Positions 1 to 11,251 of a stretch of DNA of 64,000 nt are shown piece by piece. The notes beneath the pieces were generated by a model. The model was not told where the DNA came from. It did not search any database and saw only the letters and a program-made list of their open reading frames with translations. Made by a program: the position numbers and the translations under genes. Location: positions 2,604,001 to 2,668,000 of the forward strand of contig PUDQ02000010.1 of the NCBI GenBank assembly GCA_002964805.2, written 5' to 3'. Each line of letters begins with the position of its first letter. Within the stretch, counting starts at the first letter, position 1. Source of the stretch: Trametes villosa. Lineage: Eukaryota > Basidiomycota > Agaricomycetes > Polyporales > Polyporaceae.

Positions 1-2288
1 TACTCACCGTCCAAACAAGTTTGGACTTTTGAGGCGTGGTAGGCTGCATATGATGGTCAGCCACGCGCGCGCAAATATGGAGAACACAGCACGCACCGAC
101 TAGAGGAAACTTCGCGCCGAGCTTGGTCATCACGATGAGCAGCGACTCCAAGTCGGCGCGGACCTCCATGGTGTTCAGGGGGTCCGGCCAGGAGGACTGG
201 AGACGCGTCAGCTCGTTCTCGAGGACCTTGGCGGCGCTTGCCCAGCATGACTGTATCGTCGGAGCCGTCAGCATCTCGTCAACTGAGTCAGAGAGGGAAC
301 AGACGCACTCCAATGACGGGATCAAGGAACTCGAAGTCGGCGTCCGTCACGAGCTTCGTGACATGAATCAACGCCCGCGCCGCGCGCAGGGACTTCTCGC
401 GCGAGACGCCATCGTCCCGCATGAACGGCGCGTGGAGGCGGATCATGGAAGCGTGCGCCAGACTGTGGATCACGATGAGGGCGAACTTGTCGTCAGGGAT
501 CGCGCCCCCAACTTGGTGCAAGGGCAGGAGAGTCGTCGTGAAACGCATGATGCTATGCTCGAACGCCGCAAAGTTCTCAGAGAACGATCCCGAAGCAAGG
601 GAACCTGTCAGGATATTGACGGTATCAGCATTGAACGGACGGCAGCGGGTGCGGATGCGCCTCCAGACGGTGACTCACGGGGACTCCAGCTTGACGACAG
701 CCTGTTAGCGCCCTCGAAGAGCGCGGACGCCTTGACTCGCAGCGCGACGGTGGAAAAGCCGCTAAGCGAGCTAGACTGCCCCTGCTGAACAAAGAAGCCT
801 CGAATGGTCGGCGAACCGCCGCCCACGTCAAGGTCCTCCTGCGGGGATAGATCAGCTGATATTCTCACGCGCCCGCAGAATCTGTCGACCTACGTTTTCG
901 TAGTCTTCTATCCGCTGCGGCCAAGGGGTGGTAATGGAAGCCAGGGGATGATCACTGTCGGGCAGTGTTGCCGGTCTCCGCAGCACGACGGACCAGCACC
1001 GGTCCAGGTTGTAGACTTGCCAGAACGTCGCGATTCTCTCACCCCGCTCGATGTTGTCCTTGGGCAGAGGGAGCTCGAACGACGCGTCCCAGGTGTCCAG
1101 GTTCATCGAGTGAGACCCAGACCCGATCTGATGCAAACCGCACTGAATGGCAAGCGTGGAGGCAGCGGCAGAGTAGTAGCTGCCCTCCAGGAAACGGCCA
1201 TTGGACAGGTAGTACAGTGAGAGCAGACAGCAGGCCTGGATGAGATCGACAACTCTGGACGTGAGCTGCATCGCGTCTCCTAGCGAAGCCATAGTACGCG
1301 ACAGGTAGAGCTGCTCGTATTGGCTGAGAGAACCAGGGCGAGAGAGATAGCATGCCCAGAGGTAGATGGCGTTCATGAGCACCGGGTGGCGTTGCTCTCC
1401 GGACGGGAGGCTCAGGGAATCTCGTAGACGACCGACGTGAATGTCGAGACCACACTGGTGACGATGGGGGATGAAGATTTCCAGCCTGAGAGAGAAAATG
1501 TGAGCGACATGCACATGAGGACGCAAATGGCGAGACTAACAGTATGTGATCGAGGGGAGGCGCCTCCATGGCGGAGTAGTTGTTCACTGGAACAGTCGCG
1601 GACAAGCCCTGCAAGACATGAGAACGCGCGCATAGTCAGGATTGCCAGAAATGAACTCACCGCGAAGTTGAGTGACTCCCAAGTGGCAGGGTCGATGTCA
1701 GGCGTAGTGACGCTCAAGGGGCTTAGCAATGTGCGCGGGTCCTGCTCACCCATCGTGAACGGGACGGGCGAGGCAGAGGCCGAGTAGCTGAGCTTCCCGG
1801 GAGAGTCATAGCTGGAGGATGACGAGGACTCTGAGTAGTAGGGGGAGAGAGCGTGGGGGTCGAAGAGGGTCATCGAGGGCGCAGACTGCTCTGGGTTCTC
1901 GAGCTCGCGGACGCGCATCTCGAGGCGGGCGATGTGTTCGCGCATGATCTGGGTGCGTGTCTTGCCCTTGCCGTCGTCATATTCACACACGTCGCCCTTC
2001 TTGGCGCGGACGCACTGTGCGCAGGCGGGCTTCGTTCCGTCGCATCGCTGTGGGCGGGCGGGCGCTAGTGAGTGGGTGGCGGACGCGGGCAGGGCTGTGT
2101 GTACGCACCATCTTCCGCTTCCGACAGCGTAGACATGCCTTTCCTGGAGAGAACAGGTGTTGGTGAGTGGGTGGCGAGAGAGCAAGGGGTGGTGGTGGAG
2201 GGAGAGCTGGGCGGGACGGGGGCGTACCTCTCTGGAGCGGGGCCGGGCCGGTGGTGGAAGAAGTGGGAGGTTTCCGCTCCTCGGCCAT
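1..2288 (-). CDS. Zn(II)2Cys6 fungal transcription factor (3' end cut by window edge)
   Basis: A nuclear sequence-specific regulator with an N-terminal Zn2Cys6 cluster. Six cysteines are spaced as ACLRCRKRKM, then an intron, then RCDGTKPACAQC and a last Cys before EYDD. A short coiled-coil (IARLEMRVRELEN) follows, then an acidic Ser-rich linker and a fungal-specific regulatory domain with LLEIFIPHRHQ and QVYNLDRCWSVVL. My exons on the minus strand are 2228-2288, 2109-2143, 1661-2047, 1541-1608, 894-1485, 679-838, 309-604, 97-250 and 8-43. All phases agree and 596 residues are visible. A GT donor at position 7 shows that the gene continues beyond the left edge. The binuclear cluster is split by an intron between its halves. 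The target pathway cannot be told from the sequence. The family is certain, the orthology is not. Confidence 0.9.
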
Positions 2289-5200
2289 TACAAAAATAGT
2301 AAGATAGAAAAGTGAAGAGAAAGGCGGGCACGGGGAGCGGGGGAGGGGGGGCTGCGGAAAGGGGAAAAACCAAGGATGCTGGCCGGCGTGGGTGCGTCGG
2401 AGAGTGGAGGACGCTGCGCCCTGGCGGTCGTGGGCGGGGAAGGGGAAAGGGGGCCGGGGGAGGGAAGGAGAAGGCGGAAAGGAACGGCAGGCTAGGAGGC
2501 GGGGCGGGAGGACATTGGGATTAAGTACGGTGGAGGTACTTATTGGCCCTCCTCGAGAGGCTCGGGTCGGATTTGGATTCGGATGTTACGGAACGTGGCG
2601 AGCCAGCTGAAGCCCAACCCTCCGGCCTCGCTCAACCCAGCGCCTGCACCGACAAAGACTGCGACGCGCGAGGCCCCCATCACGCCCGCACATGAGCTGC
2701 TCTCACTCCGGCCAATCATCCCCGCTCATCGATCCTCGCGCCCCCAGCCGCGCGCGCGCTCGCAGACCACCGCTGCCAGTCGCTGCTGGCCCCCTGTCCG
2801 GCGTCGGGGCCGACGGCGGCGAGTGCGCGCGCGGCCGCTGCGAGTCGCCCCGCGTCGCGCGTCTGGCCCCGCGCGCGCGTGCTCGTGCGTCCCCTGTCTG
2901 GCGCGGCGCCTAAGGCGACCGAGGCTCGGTAGCGGCGCGATCTGCCGAGAGCTCGCCCAACGGCGGCTCGATTTCCGCGATGGTATCGGCTCCCTGACTA
3001 ATTAATCCACCGCGGAATATCCTCCAGGCTCTCTCCAGCCTTCCTCCTCCCACTTATCGTCCTCCGAGGCTGTGCACCACACCAGAAGCCTGATCACCTC
3101 TCCTCTCCTCTCTTCTCAATCTCTCCGCCGCACTGGCCCCCAGCCTGCCATCGCTGCTGCGAACGCGTCTGCGGCGTCCACCACGCTTGTCTCGCATCCA
3201 TGTATCATCACCTCCGCCCGCCTATGCACCCGCATCCGCATCCGCACCTCCAAACGCCTGATTCACCGCACAAGGCGTGCATCATCGCGAAACACAACGC
3301 TTTCTTGCCTCTGCACTGCTCCCCCCGGCTCCGGCGCCACGCATGCGGAATGGCCGGGCCTCAACATTGACGCCTTCAGTTTGCGTTCACGTCTGAAGCT
3401 TACTGGATCCCAAATAGCCGCCCCGCCCGCTCTCTTCTCGCGTGCGCCGGCGGCCCTGGCGGGCATCCCATGACCGCATCTTCCGCCTCGCGCTTCACCT
3501 CTTCATATCCTGTGCAGCACCGCGGCTAAGCTTCCTGCACCGGCCCATCCTAAACGCGCCTCCGACCGTTCCCTTCCCCCGGTCCCCCAGCCTCAACGAC
3601 TCGTTCGTTCGGCATGATTTTCAGGGTTCCGTCCCCACACCCGCCTGCCTGAAACACATGTCGGCAGATCTCATATGGCCCTCCCAGCTCCCGCCTCTGA
3701 TCAGGCCATCTCTTGTGCCGTCGCAGGCTCTTCCCACCCAGTAAAGCATGCGAGGAACAGCAACCACAATCAACCGCCCTCATAAGGCAACGCTCGCCTC
3801 AGAGCTTAAATCTCCGAACTCGCAGCAGCGCGCACATCCTTTCGCACGCGCCCCATCCTCCCCGGAACGCATCGTGGAGAAACAAGGCTCGCAGGGGCAA
3901 GGGCAAGGGGCGCGCACTAGCGCACGTCGCCGTCCGTATAGCAACCGTGACGGACGCACGGATGCAGCAGAAAGATGCGGCTCCCGCCGCTCCTCAACCC
4001 CTTATCCGTTCCGTGCCAAGGCCCTCCCGCCTCCCCACCTTGTCAATATGTTCGCCCAGCGCGCCGACTGACAGTCCCACATGTGCCGATCGCCCCGCGA
4101 GGGGCGGCCTGCCCCGCCTGAACGTTTATTGTCAACGCTGTCGTCGTCGCCCGCGCCCCTCGCCTCCCCCCGGCCCCTCCCCTCGGGCCTCATTTGCCAC
4201 ACTCTCGGACCCAGACGACGCGCGCATCTCGATTAATCCCGATCCCTCGTCACCTCTGCGGGGGACGCTGCCGCCCAGCCCGCTGGGCCGCCGCCGCCAA
4301 CGACGGCCCGCCGCGTAGGTGCACCGCCCGCCAGACAGCCGCGGGCGGGTCTGCAAGGGTCTGAATCGCATTTTTGATCATGCAGGCCTGATGCGCCGTC
4401 CGCTATCGCGCTCTCCCGAACGATGCCCCGGCGCACATGCGGCTCGCAAGACGTTGGGTGCAGCAGGCCTCTATCCGAAGATCGCATCTCTGGGGGTCGT
4501 CTAGCGGCCGCTAACAGCCGTCAAGGTATGTGCAACGGCGCGCGACTCTCCCGGTGCGTGGTTCAAGGCTCGTTCTTGTATTCTAATTCTGCGCTTTATG
4601 ACACAAACCCGAGACCGTGACTACTCCGGAAAACATTCAGACGCTTGCGTGGGTTCTGTGCCTGTACTCACTAGGTAACGGGCACCTGGTTGTTGTGTGT
4701 CGTCTAGAGAATCATTGTACGTCAGCTGCCTTCCCGTGTACCTAATGCTTTAATCCCGCCGTTCTTTTCGAATTCGATATTCTACCGAATTTGAACTATT
4801 TGAACACGCGCGGGGCTCATTTTGGGGGAGCCCGCACGCGAGCCTACACGAGATGAGCCACACCTGGGCGAATCTCGCCATCCTATTCGTGCAGTCTCGT
4901 CGACGCGATATGCACCACATCCGATGATGGTCAAAATATAATTACCGTGGGTAGGCGCACTACAGAGACACACGCTAGAAGTGTGTTCGTCCCGACGCGG
5001 GCGGAGGCGTGCCCGCCCCGTCGAACATAGCCTGACACACATTCCATCGTGCGCAGGACATCCGACCACCGACGAGCCTCTGGCGTCCGCGGGATCCCAC
5101 CCTCCCAGTCGGAGACGAAGCGCGGGAAGTTCCGACAGGGCTGCGACGACCTAGCGTAGATGACGTTACGGCGCATTAGCATCCCGCATGCTATAGGTTC

Positions 5201-8200
5201 GCGGACGCTGTAATGTGCGATCAGCAGCGGTCGGGGATGGCTGACACAGCACCTGACGTGAACTGTCGAGCTCGCCCAGAGGCTCTCGTGCGCCGCGAGG
5301 CCGTCCTCGGGGATACCGCAGCACGTTTCCACAGATCAGTGATGGACAAGCTGTGAGTGCCCGGGCGGAAGGACGGCTGCTCGTGGCCCTCGACTGTGCC
5401 CGGCGGCATCATCACAAAGGGCACGGCCTGAGAACAGTAAGAAGAGCTTAGTGCATAGCACATCAATATTGAGCGGCGGGGAAAGGACCAACACCCATGG
5501 GACGCGAAGGTGTTTCATCCAACGCTGTGCCGGCTTCTTCTCCCATGGTGGCACAGTGTGTCGACGATGCCGGTCTGGGGCTCGCGTATGCGGTTTTCGC
5601 CGGAGTGTGCTGGCGAACTACAATCTGCCGAACATGATGTTGGCTGAGTCAAGAGCTGACTAGGTGGGGTGGTACGAGAGAACATATCTGTTCCCCAGCT
5701 CAAGAAAGTAAACAACGAGCGACTGCCGCGTCCCCGGCGCGACGTTCCTTGTCGTGGAATTGTGGACGGTGGTTTGAGTGGCCGCTGAGGCACCGAGGGA
5801 GAGTGGTGCCTGGGCGCGCCAAACGGCGGGAGGTGCGGTGCGCCTTCCTGCCCGATATGGGCGAGATTCACTTCGATCGTGACCGCATGGACACCCCGAT
5901 CCGATCTGTAGCTTTTACGAGTCGTGGCGGCTGTCCGGTCCGCCCCTCCTCTCCTCCGACGCCCTCAGCCAACGGAACGCCCGCGGTTTGCAACATCGCA
6001 TCTTGCAAAAAATGCTGCTGCAATATCCATGTCACCGACGTCGCTCAAGGCCGCCGCTCGCTCGCGTGCAGGACGGCCGTACGGACGTCGGACGGACGCT
6101 GCCACAGAGCTGTCGCTGCACTGCATCGCTCGTCCCGCCTAAACTTGTATCGCCTACACAGCCCCGCCCACCCTTTGCTCCGCCCGGCCTCTTCCCTCCT
6201 CTTTTGCGGGTCGAGAATATTCCGGCAAACGCTGCACCGCTCGTCCTCGTGCTCGCTGCACGGAGCGCGACGCCTCCGACGCGACGTCCCGTCCGCCCGA
6301 CGGGCCTGCAGCCAGCACTCGGAGGCTCTGTCCCTCCAAACGCGTTCCGAAACGCATTAGCCTCCTCCTCCATGGTTTACGCCGTGCGTCTCGCCCCCCG
6401 AGCCGACGTCGCGATGCGCGGTGCTCTTGGAGCCTCCATCACCGACAGGCCTCCGATCGCGCCAGGCTCCCCGGGACTTTCGAAAGCGAACCCCCGGATT
6501 TTTGCGATCATGGTCAATTAGCTCCAGCCACTCGCGACCGTCGCGTCGTCACTGTCCAGCCGCGGATCTTCGGCGGGCTTTGGGGGGCTTCCTACCTGCG
6601 GCACGCTTCTGGATCTGCCGCTAGAAGCCCACTCAATCAAGCGGAACCTCGGGCAACTGCAACCCATCATCCTCGTTGTGGCACGACACATCCTACACTC
6701 CGTACACACTCGCCGGTCCTCAAGCGACATCATGGGAACAGCTGCGCTACTCAGCGTGGTGAACACACCAGCTGTGACCCTGATACGTACCAGGCCTCCG
6801 CGAGCGGAGCGCGCTGGCGCCGGTGTACTGAGATTGTTTGAAGTTCCCTCCATCTCGTCTTCCATGCGGCCTGTCCGTGAGTACACAGTGGCAGTGATCG
6901 CGCTGTGTGTCCACTGGGTTGAGGGCTCGGGTTGGTCACAAGTCCGGGCGCCTTCTCCACGACGGTGTCGGGCCCGACTTTCCGTACCGCCCTGACTTGC
7001 AGGATACGGACCCACCGGCCTCTATAGACCTCAATCTTCGCGCAGAAAATCTGTACGGCGTGAGCATCTTTCAGTGCTTGTTCTCCGTCACGTTCTGACA
7101 TCGTGTGGGGATCCGAACAGATACGGGGACGCGGCATTCCGCACGCCGTGTCGAGTGCCGCCCCTTTCCGACATCGAAAAATGTGCAGGACTCCCTGGTA
7201 CGCCTTGCGCGTTGACTCGTTCCCCCGTGTTTCCGGTATCTCAGGCCTTTCCGGGCACCCGTTAGCGCGTCTCCTGATGTGGTCTTTAGGCCCCACGACG
7301 CTCCCTCGACGCTAGACGGAACGAATGTTCCCACCGACTGTCGGAGCGTCGAGCCGTTCTTTTTGGCCCTCTCCGTCGATAAAATTTAACCGCTGTCTCA
7401 CCAAGCACCCACTAACCATGATCAGTGGAGTGGATGCCTCGTGGGGTGCAGTCGATATTAACGTCACGCGCGGAACGCCGTGCCAGTCCATTTTCTGTCT
7501 GAATTATCCCTGGGGTCGTGTTGATATCCCTGTATTTTCCAGACTCGATAGAAAATATACGGCCGCCGTTTGTTCCTACCGGCGAAAGCATCCGCTAAAC
7601 CGAGAGTACGTTGCCCTCTGGCAGCTCAGCCTGTCCGTTCGATACTCGGCTCCAACCTCGTCCTTATGTCGCCAGGATGCAGTGTTCCCGCCGCTATCAT
7701 GAGACGTAAGGGAACAGCAGTCTGTCATTAATGCCCGGACCATGCAACCCTCCTCGACGCACGTTCACACGCGGCGCCGAAGCCTGCACACCTCGTATGT
7801 CTGCCACAGGTGACCTCCACAATCCTCTAGTACGTCAAACATCCTTCTGACCCTCAAATAAACGACTCACTCTCTCTGCTTCTCTCTCTTCACCTTCTCC
7901 CCGTGCTGGTCCCCCCTCCCTAGGCCTCCCTCCTCACACGATCCTCCCCGTACATGCCTCCCCGTGACCCGTGGGTATCATCAACAGTTACACAGGCACC
8001 GTGACCGTAGTCCGTGCCCGTCTCCTGGTCCCTGTCCTCGTACACACCCGCCTGCGCCTCGCGTGCGCCCGCAGCGCTGTCACCGTGAGCCCAAGCCTCC
8101 AGACCGACCGTTCTACGTGCCTCGTATCCATGGTGCTCCTCATCAGTCCCAACGCGCCCGCGCGCCGCTGCTGCCTGAACAGAGGCAGCGCGCGCGCGGC

Positions 8201-8816
8201 GTCCACTGCCCGCCCCGGCGGGGACGTCATGCCGTGCAGGCCACCCCCGGCGCACGCCGCTATCTCTCCATCCTCCCAGGCTTCAGCTCAGACTCTGCAT
8301 GTAACTGCTCAGATCTCGCGCCGCTGGCTCTCTCCTTCCCCATCTTTCTGCTGTCGACGTCCCGCATCAGAGTCCACGCGTCAAAGAAGCCTCCGCGGAT
8401 CCTTCTACGGCCCCCTCCTGGGACCGGGCGCGTTCTGGATGCTTGTTTGTTCAGGAAGCTCTTGGACACACATTCGTGTGACGCTCGACACGCTGCACTC
8501 GGCCGACGCGACGCGCGGATACGCGTTCAAGCGCATACAGCCACTCATGACTCACAAGATATCATAAAATCGCCAGCATGGCCATATCATAGCTGCTCGG
8601 AGGTACGTACAAGACGACGGGTGAGTGGGCGAGTGCGGGGCTAGCCGCGGAGAATAGAGAAGGGCGACCGCGCTACCTGTGGGCGGTCGGGCACGACGTG
8701 CGGACCACAGGTGCCGCACATCGTGCGAGTAAATAGGAGGAGTGCAGAAGGAAGCAGAAGAGAAACGAGCAAGAAAGCGGGGGTAGAGGACGAGAGCAGC
8801 AAAGCAGGTGAGCGCA
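2289..8816. other. 6.5-kb stretch without a convincing gene
   Basis: This stretch holds the 5' flank of the regulator: purine-rich on the plus strand near 2290-2520, then GC-rich sequence to about 4500. Open frames occur on both strands but none carries a domain I recognise. Protein-like but interrupted frames lie on the minus strand at about 5220-5700 (see findings). A pyrimidine-rich tract lies near 7860-7930. I see no tRNA, transposon ends or long repeats. Confidence 0.5.
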
Positions 8817-10345
8817 TTACTTCTTCGCCGGGTACCCGATCGCAGTGCGGATGGAGTTGATGAGGATGTCGTTGGAGTCGCCGCCGGCCTCCCACATCGA
8901 GAAGCCGCGGAGGTTCTGCTTCTTGATGAAGTCGCCCTTCGACGCGAACGAGTGCGCGTCGTCGAAGGACACCATGACCTGCGTCTCCGGGTTGTACACG
9001 TACGGCTATGAGAAATCATGCATCCGTCAGTATCGCGCGCACTCTCAACAGCAGAGCTGCGACATACCGTCTGGCTGCAGTCGTCGAAGCGGTACTCGAT
9101 GCCGGGTGCGACGGTCCCGTTGGCGTTGAGGTACTTGCCGTCGATGAGGCCCCAGAAGTTGATGCTTCCGCCGGGCACGGTGCTGATGTTGCCGCACCCA
9201 TCGTCGCCGCCAGCGGGGTCGTCCCACTTGTCGCCGGCGGGCTGCTTGGCGGCGTCGAACGCAGGGTACGCAGCCAGGGTGTTCCCGGTCACCGCCTTCG
9301 ACTTCTCGACGAAGAACGAGTGGCCGTAGGCCGCGACGCCGAGGACGATCTGGTTCGCGGGCATGCCTGCGGCCGTCCACGCCTTGACGGCGCTTACCGC
9401 GCTGCCCTGCTGCTGGGCGGCGGGCGCGCACGAGTCGTTGAGGGGCGCGTTCGGGCCGACACCGGTAGACCAGGAGCCCCAGATGTCGTAGTTCATGATC
9501 GCGACCCAGTCGAGCACCTTGGAGAAGGCCGAGATGTCCGTCGAAGGGGTCTTGTTCGCGTCGAGCCAGGGCGTGATGGCGGTGGCGGCGGTGAGGACGA
9601 GCTTCTTGCCGACGGGGTCGGCGCGAAGTTTCTGGAGGAGGGAGAGGAAGTTGGCGGTATCCGCTGGGGCGCGGCTGTTGCACGAGAGGCCATTGTCGCT
9701 GGCGGGGTACTCCCAGCTGCGCGTTGCGTCAGTGAACGTCGACAGCGGTGATCAGGGAACGTCACGAACTCAAAGTCGATGCCGTCGAGTTTGTAGGTGG
9801 TGGCGAGCTGCGTGATCGTCTTCACAAACGCTGTCCGGTTGGCTTCGGTGGCAACATAGTTCGAGAAGAACTTCGAACCAGTCCAGCCACCAATAGACAC
9901 CAGCGCTTTCACATTCTGATCAGGTGGTGTGTGAGTTCAAGTCCATGGAAGCAATAGTGTCACGACGTACGTTCTTGTGGGCGGTATCAACGAACTGGGG
10001 CAGTAGCGCGGCATCGGAATCGTCAAGGGAGAGTTTGTTGACATCAGGTGTGGTAACCCTACGGACAAACGCAAGCGCCACCACAGTTACTAGGTTGCAA
10101 ACCCACACGAGACGGATCGCCACTCACGCGAAAGAGTACGTGAGGTGAGTGTACTTGTCCCAGCTGACGTCCTGGAGGGTGAAGTCGCTGGAGTGGTAGC
10201 CGGCATACCAGCCAACCGCGACTTTGGAGGACTTGGATGAGCCGGAGGCCTTGCCCGGAGAGCAGGTACGCTTCAGGGAGGAGTGGGGCTTGGCCTCGGC
10301 AAAGGGAGCGACGACGGTGAGAGCGAGCAAAAGGAAGGACAGCAT
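8817..10345 (-). CDS. Secreted glycoside hydrolase family 18 chitinase
   Basis: Predicted endo-acting chitinase (429 aa) that hydrolyses beta-1,4-GlcNAc links in chitin, exported through the secretory pathway. The N-terminus MLSFLLLALTVVAPFAEA is a signal peptide. GH18 landmarks appear in order: VGWYAGYHSS, ALVSIGGW (SxGG), the catalytic DGIDFDWEYP (DxxDxDxE), AIMNYDIWG, LGVAAYGHSF and GFSMWEAGGDS. The minus-strand exons are 10128-10345, 9971-10058, 9770-9915, 9068-9716 and 8817-9005. The catalytic motif is created by splicing: the codon for the last Asp before WEYP spans the 53-nt intron 9717-9769, whose donor is gttcgt. No carbohydrate-binding module is visible, which fits a cell-wall remodelling or growth role, though nutrition is also possible. 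Confidence 0.94.
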
Positions 10346-11251
10346 GGCTCTGCGAGGAACAAGCAGGGGACGTGGGCAGGAGAAGGAAAAGAAGCCTGGG
10401 GAGCAGGCATCACGCTCCGGGCTGGTTCTTATAGTCCGCACCTCTCCGTGTTTGCACAGGATGGTACCCGCCATCACTGAGAATCCCGCTCGTGATTCAG
10501 CTCCATAGATGGCCATTCAATAGCGGTCACAGTAGTGGTTGCTCTGCGCATACGAAGCGCATACATCCGTTTGACCAGACGAATAGCAGGCAAATGGCAT
10601 TCAGTCGTCGGGAGCATTGAGGACGAGGAGGAGTCCGGTCTGCTCGGCGTTGTCGACCCCAGGTTCAGATTGATCGCAAGGCACAGCATGCTTGATCTCA
10701 GATCCTCCTCGCTTCCACGCGACATGACGCACAAAACATGACCAGAGTTCAATTCGCTTGGCCCACTTACGGCGTGGGTTGTCAAAATCGACTACCTCGC
10801 ACTCTCGCTGAAGACAAATGGAAACAGGAGAAGGGACTGGTTGGCATGAGAGCTGAATATCAATACAGCGTACGCCGCGACCTCCTCGCCCTGCACTCGT
10901 ATTACCTTCAGAGTTCAGACGTTCATAGACCACGGTCCACCATCAATCACAGCTGTACGCTGAAACGTTCAAACGTTACAAGTGATCATGACGGGATGCC
11001 GAACCAGAACCTCCAGACTCCGGAGAGGTCACTTACAGCACCCGAAGGTATGTTCCTTGCGGCGAGCGATGCCTTCCCGAAGGGCTGTGGCCCAGAGCCC
11101 ACGTAAAAGCCGCTACGACCCCTTTCGACCTAACATTTGCGTTACGTCGGGATGTGCACCTGCAGAGCAATCGCATACGCGCCCAGCTAATCGATAATAC
11201 AACAATAGCAACCCCTTGACTGACTGACATACCCATGTCGCGATCCACCCC
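10346..11251. other. Intergenic region between chitinase and API5-like gene
   Basis: Holds the chitinase promoter and the 3' flank of the API5-like gene. Short open frames on both strands show no domain and no consistent splicing. I see nothing else. Confidence 0.5.
10428..10433 (-). promoter_or_regulatory. TATA-like box of the chitinase gene
   Basis: The minus strand reads TATAAG 83 nt upstream of the chitinase ATG, a normal distance for a fungal core promoter. This is a motif match only. Confidence 0.4.

Noticed and set aside
9..26. Perfect 7-bp inverted repeat with 4-nt loop
   Set aside because: It lies inside a coding exon of the regulator and is short enough to occur by chance.
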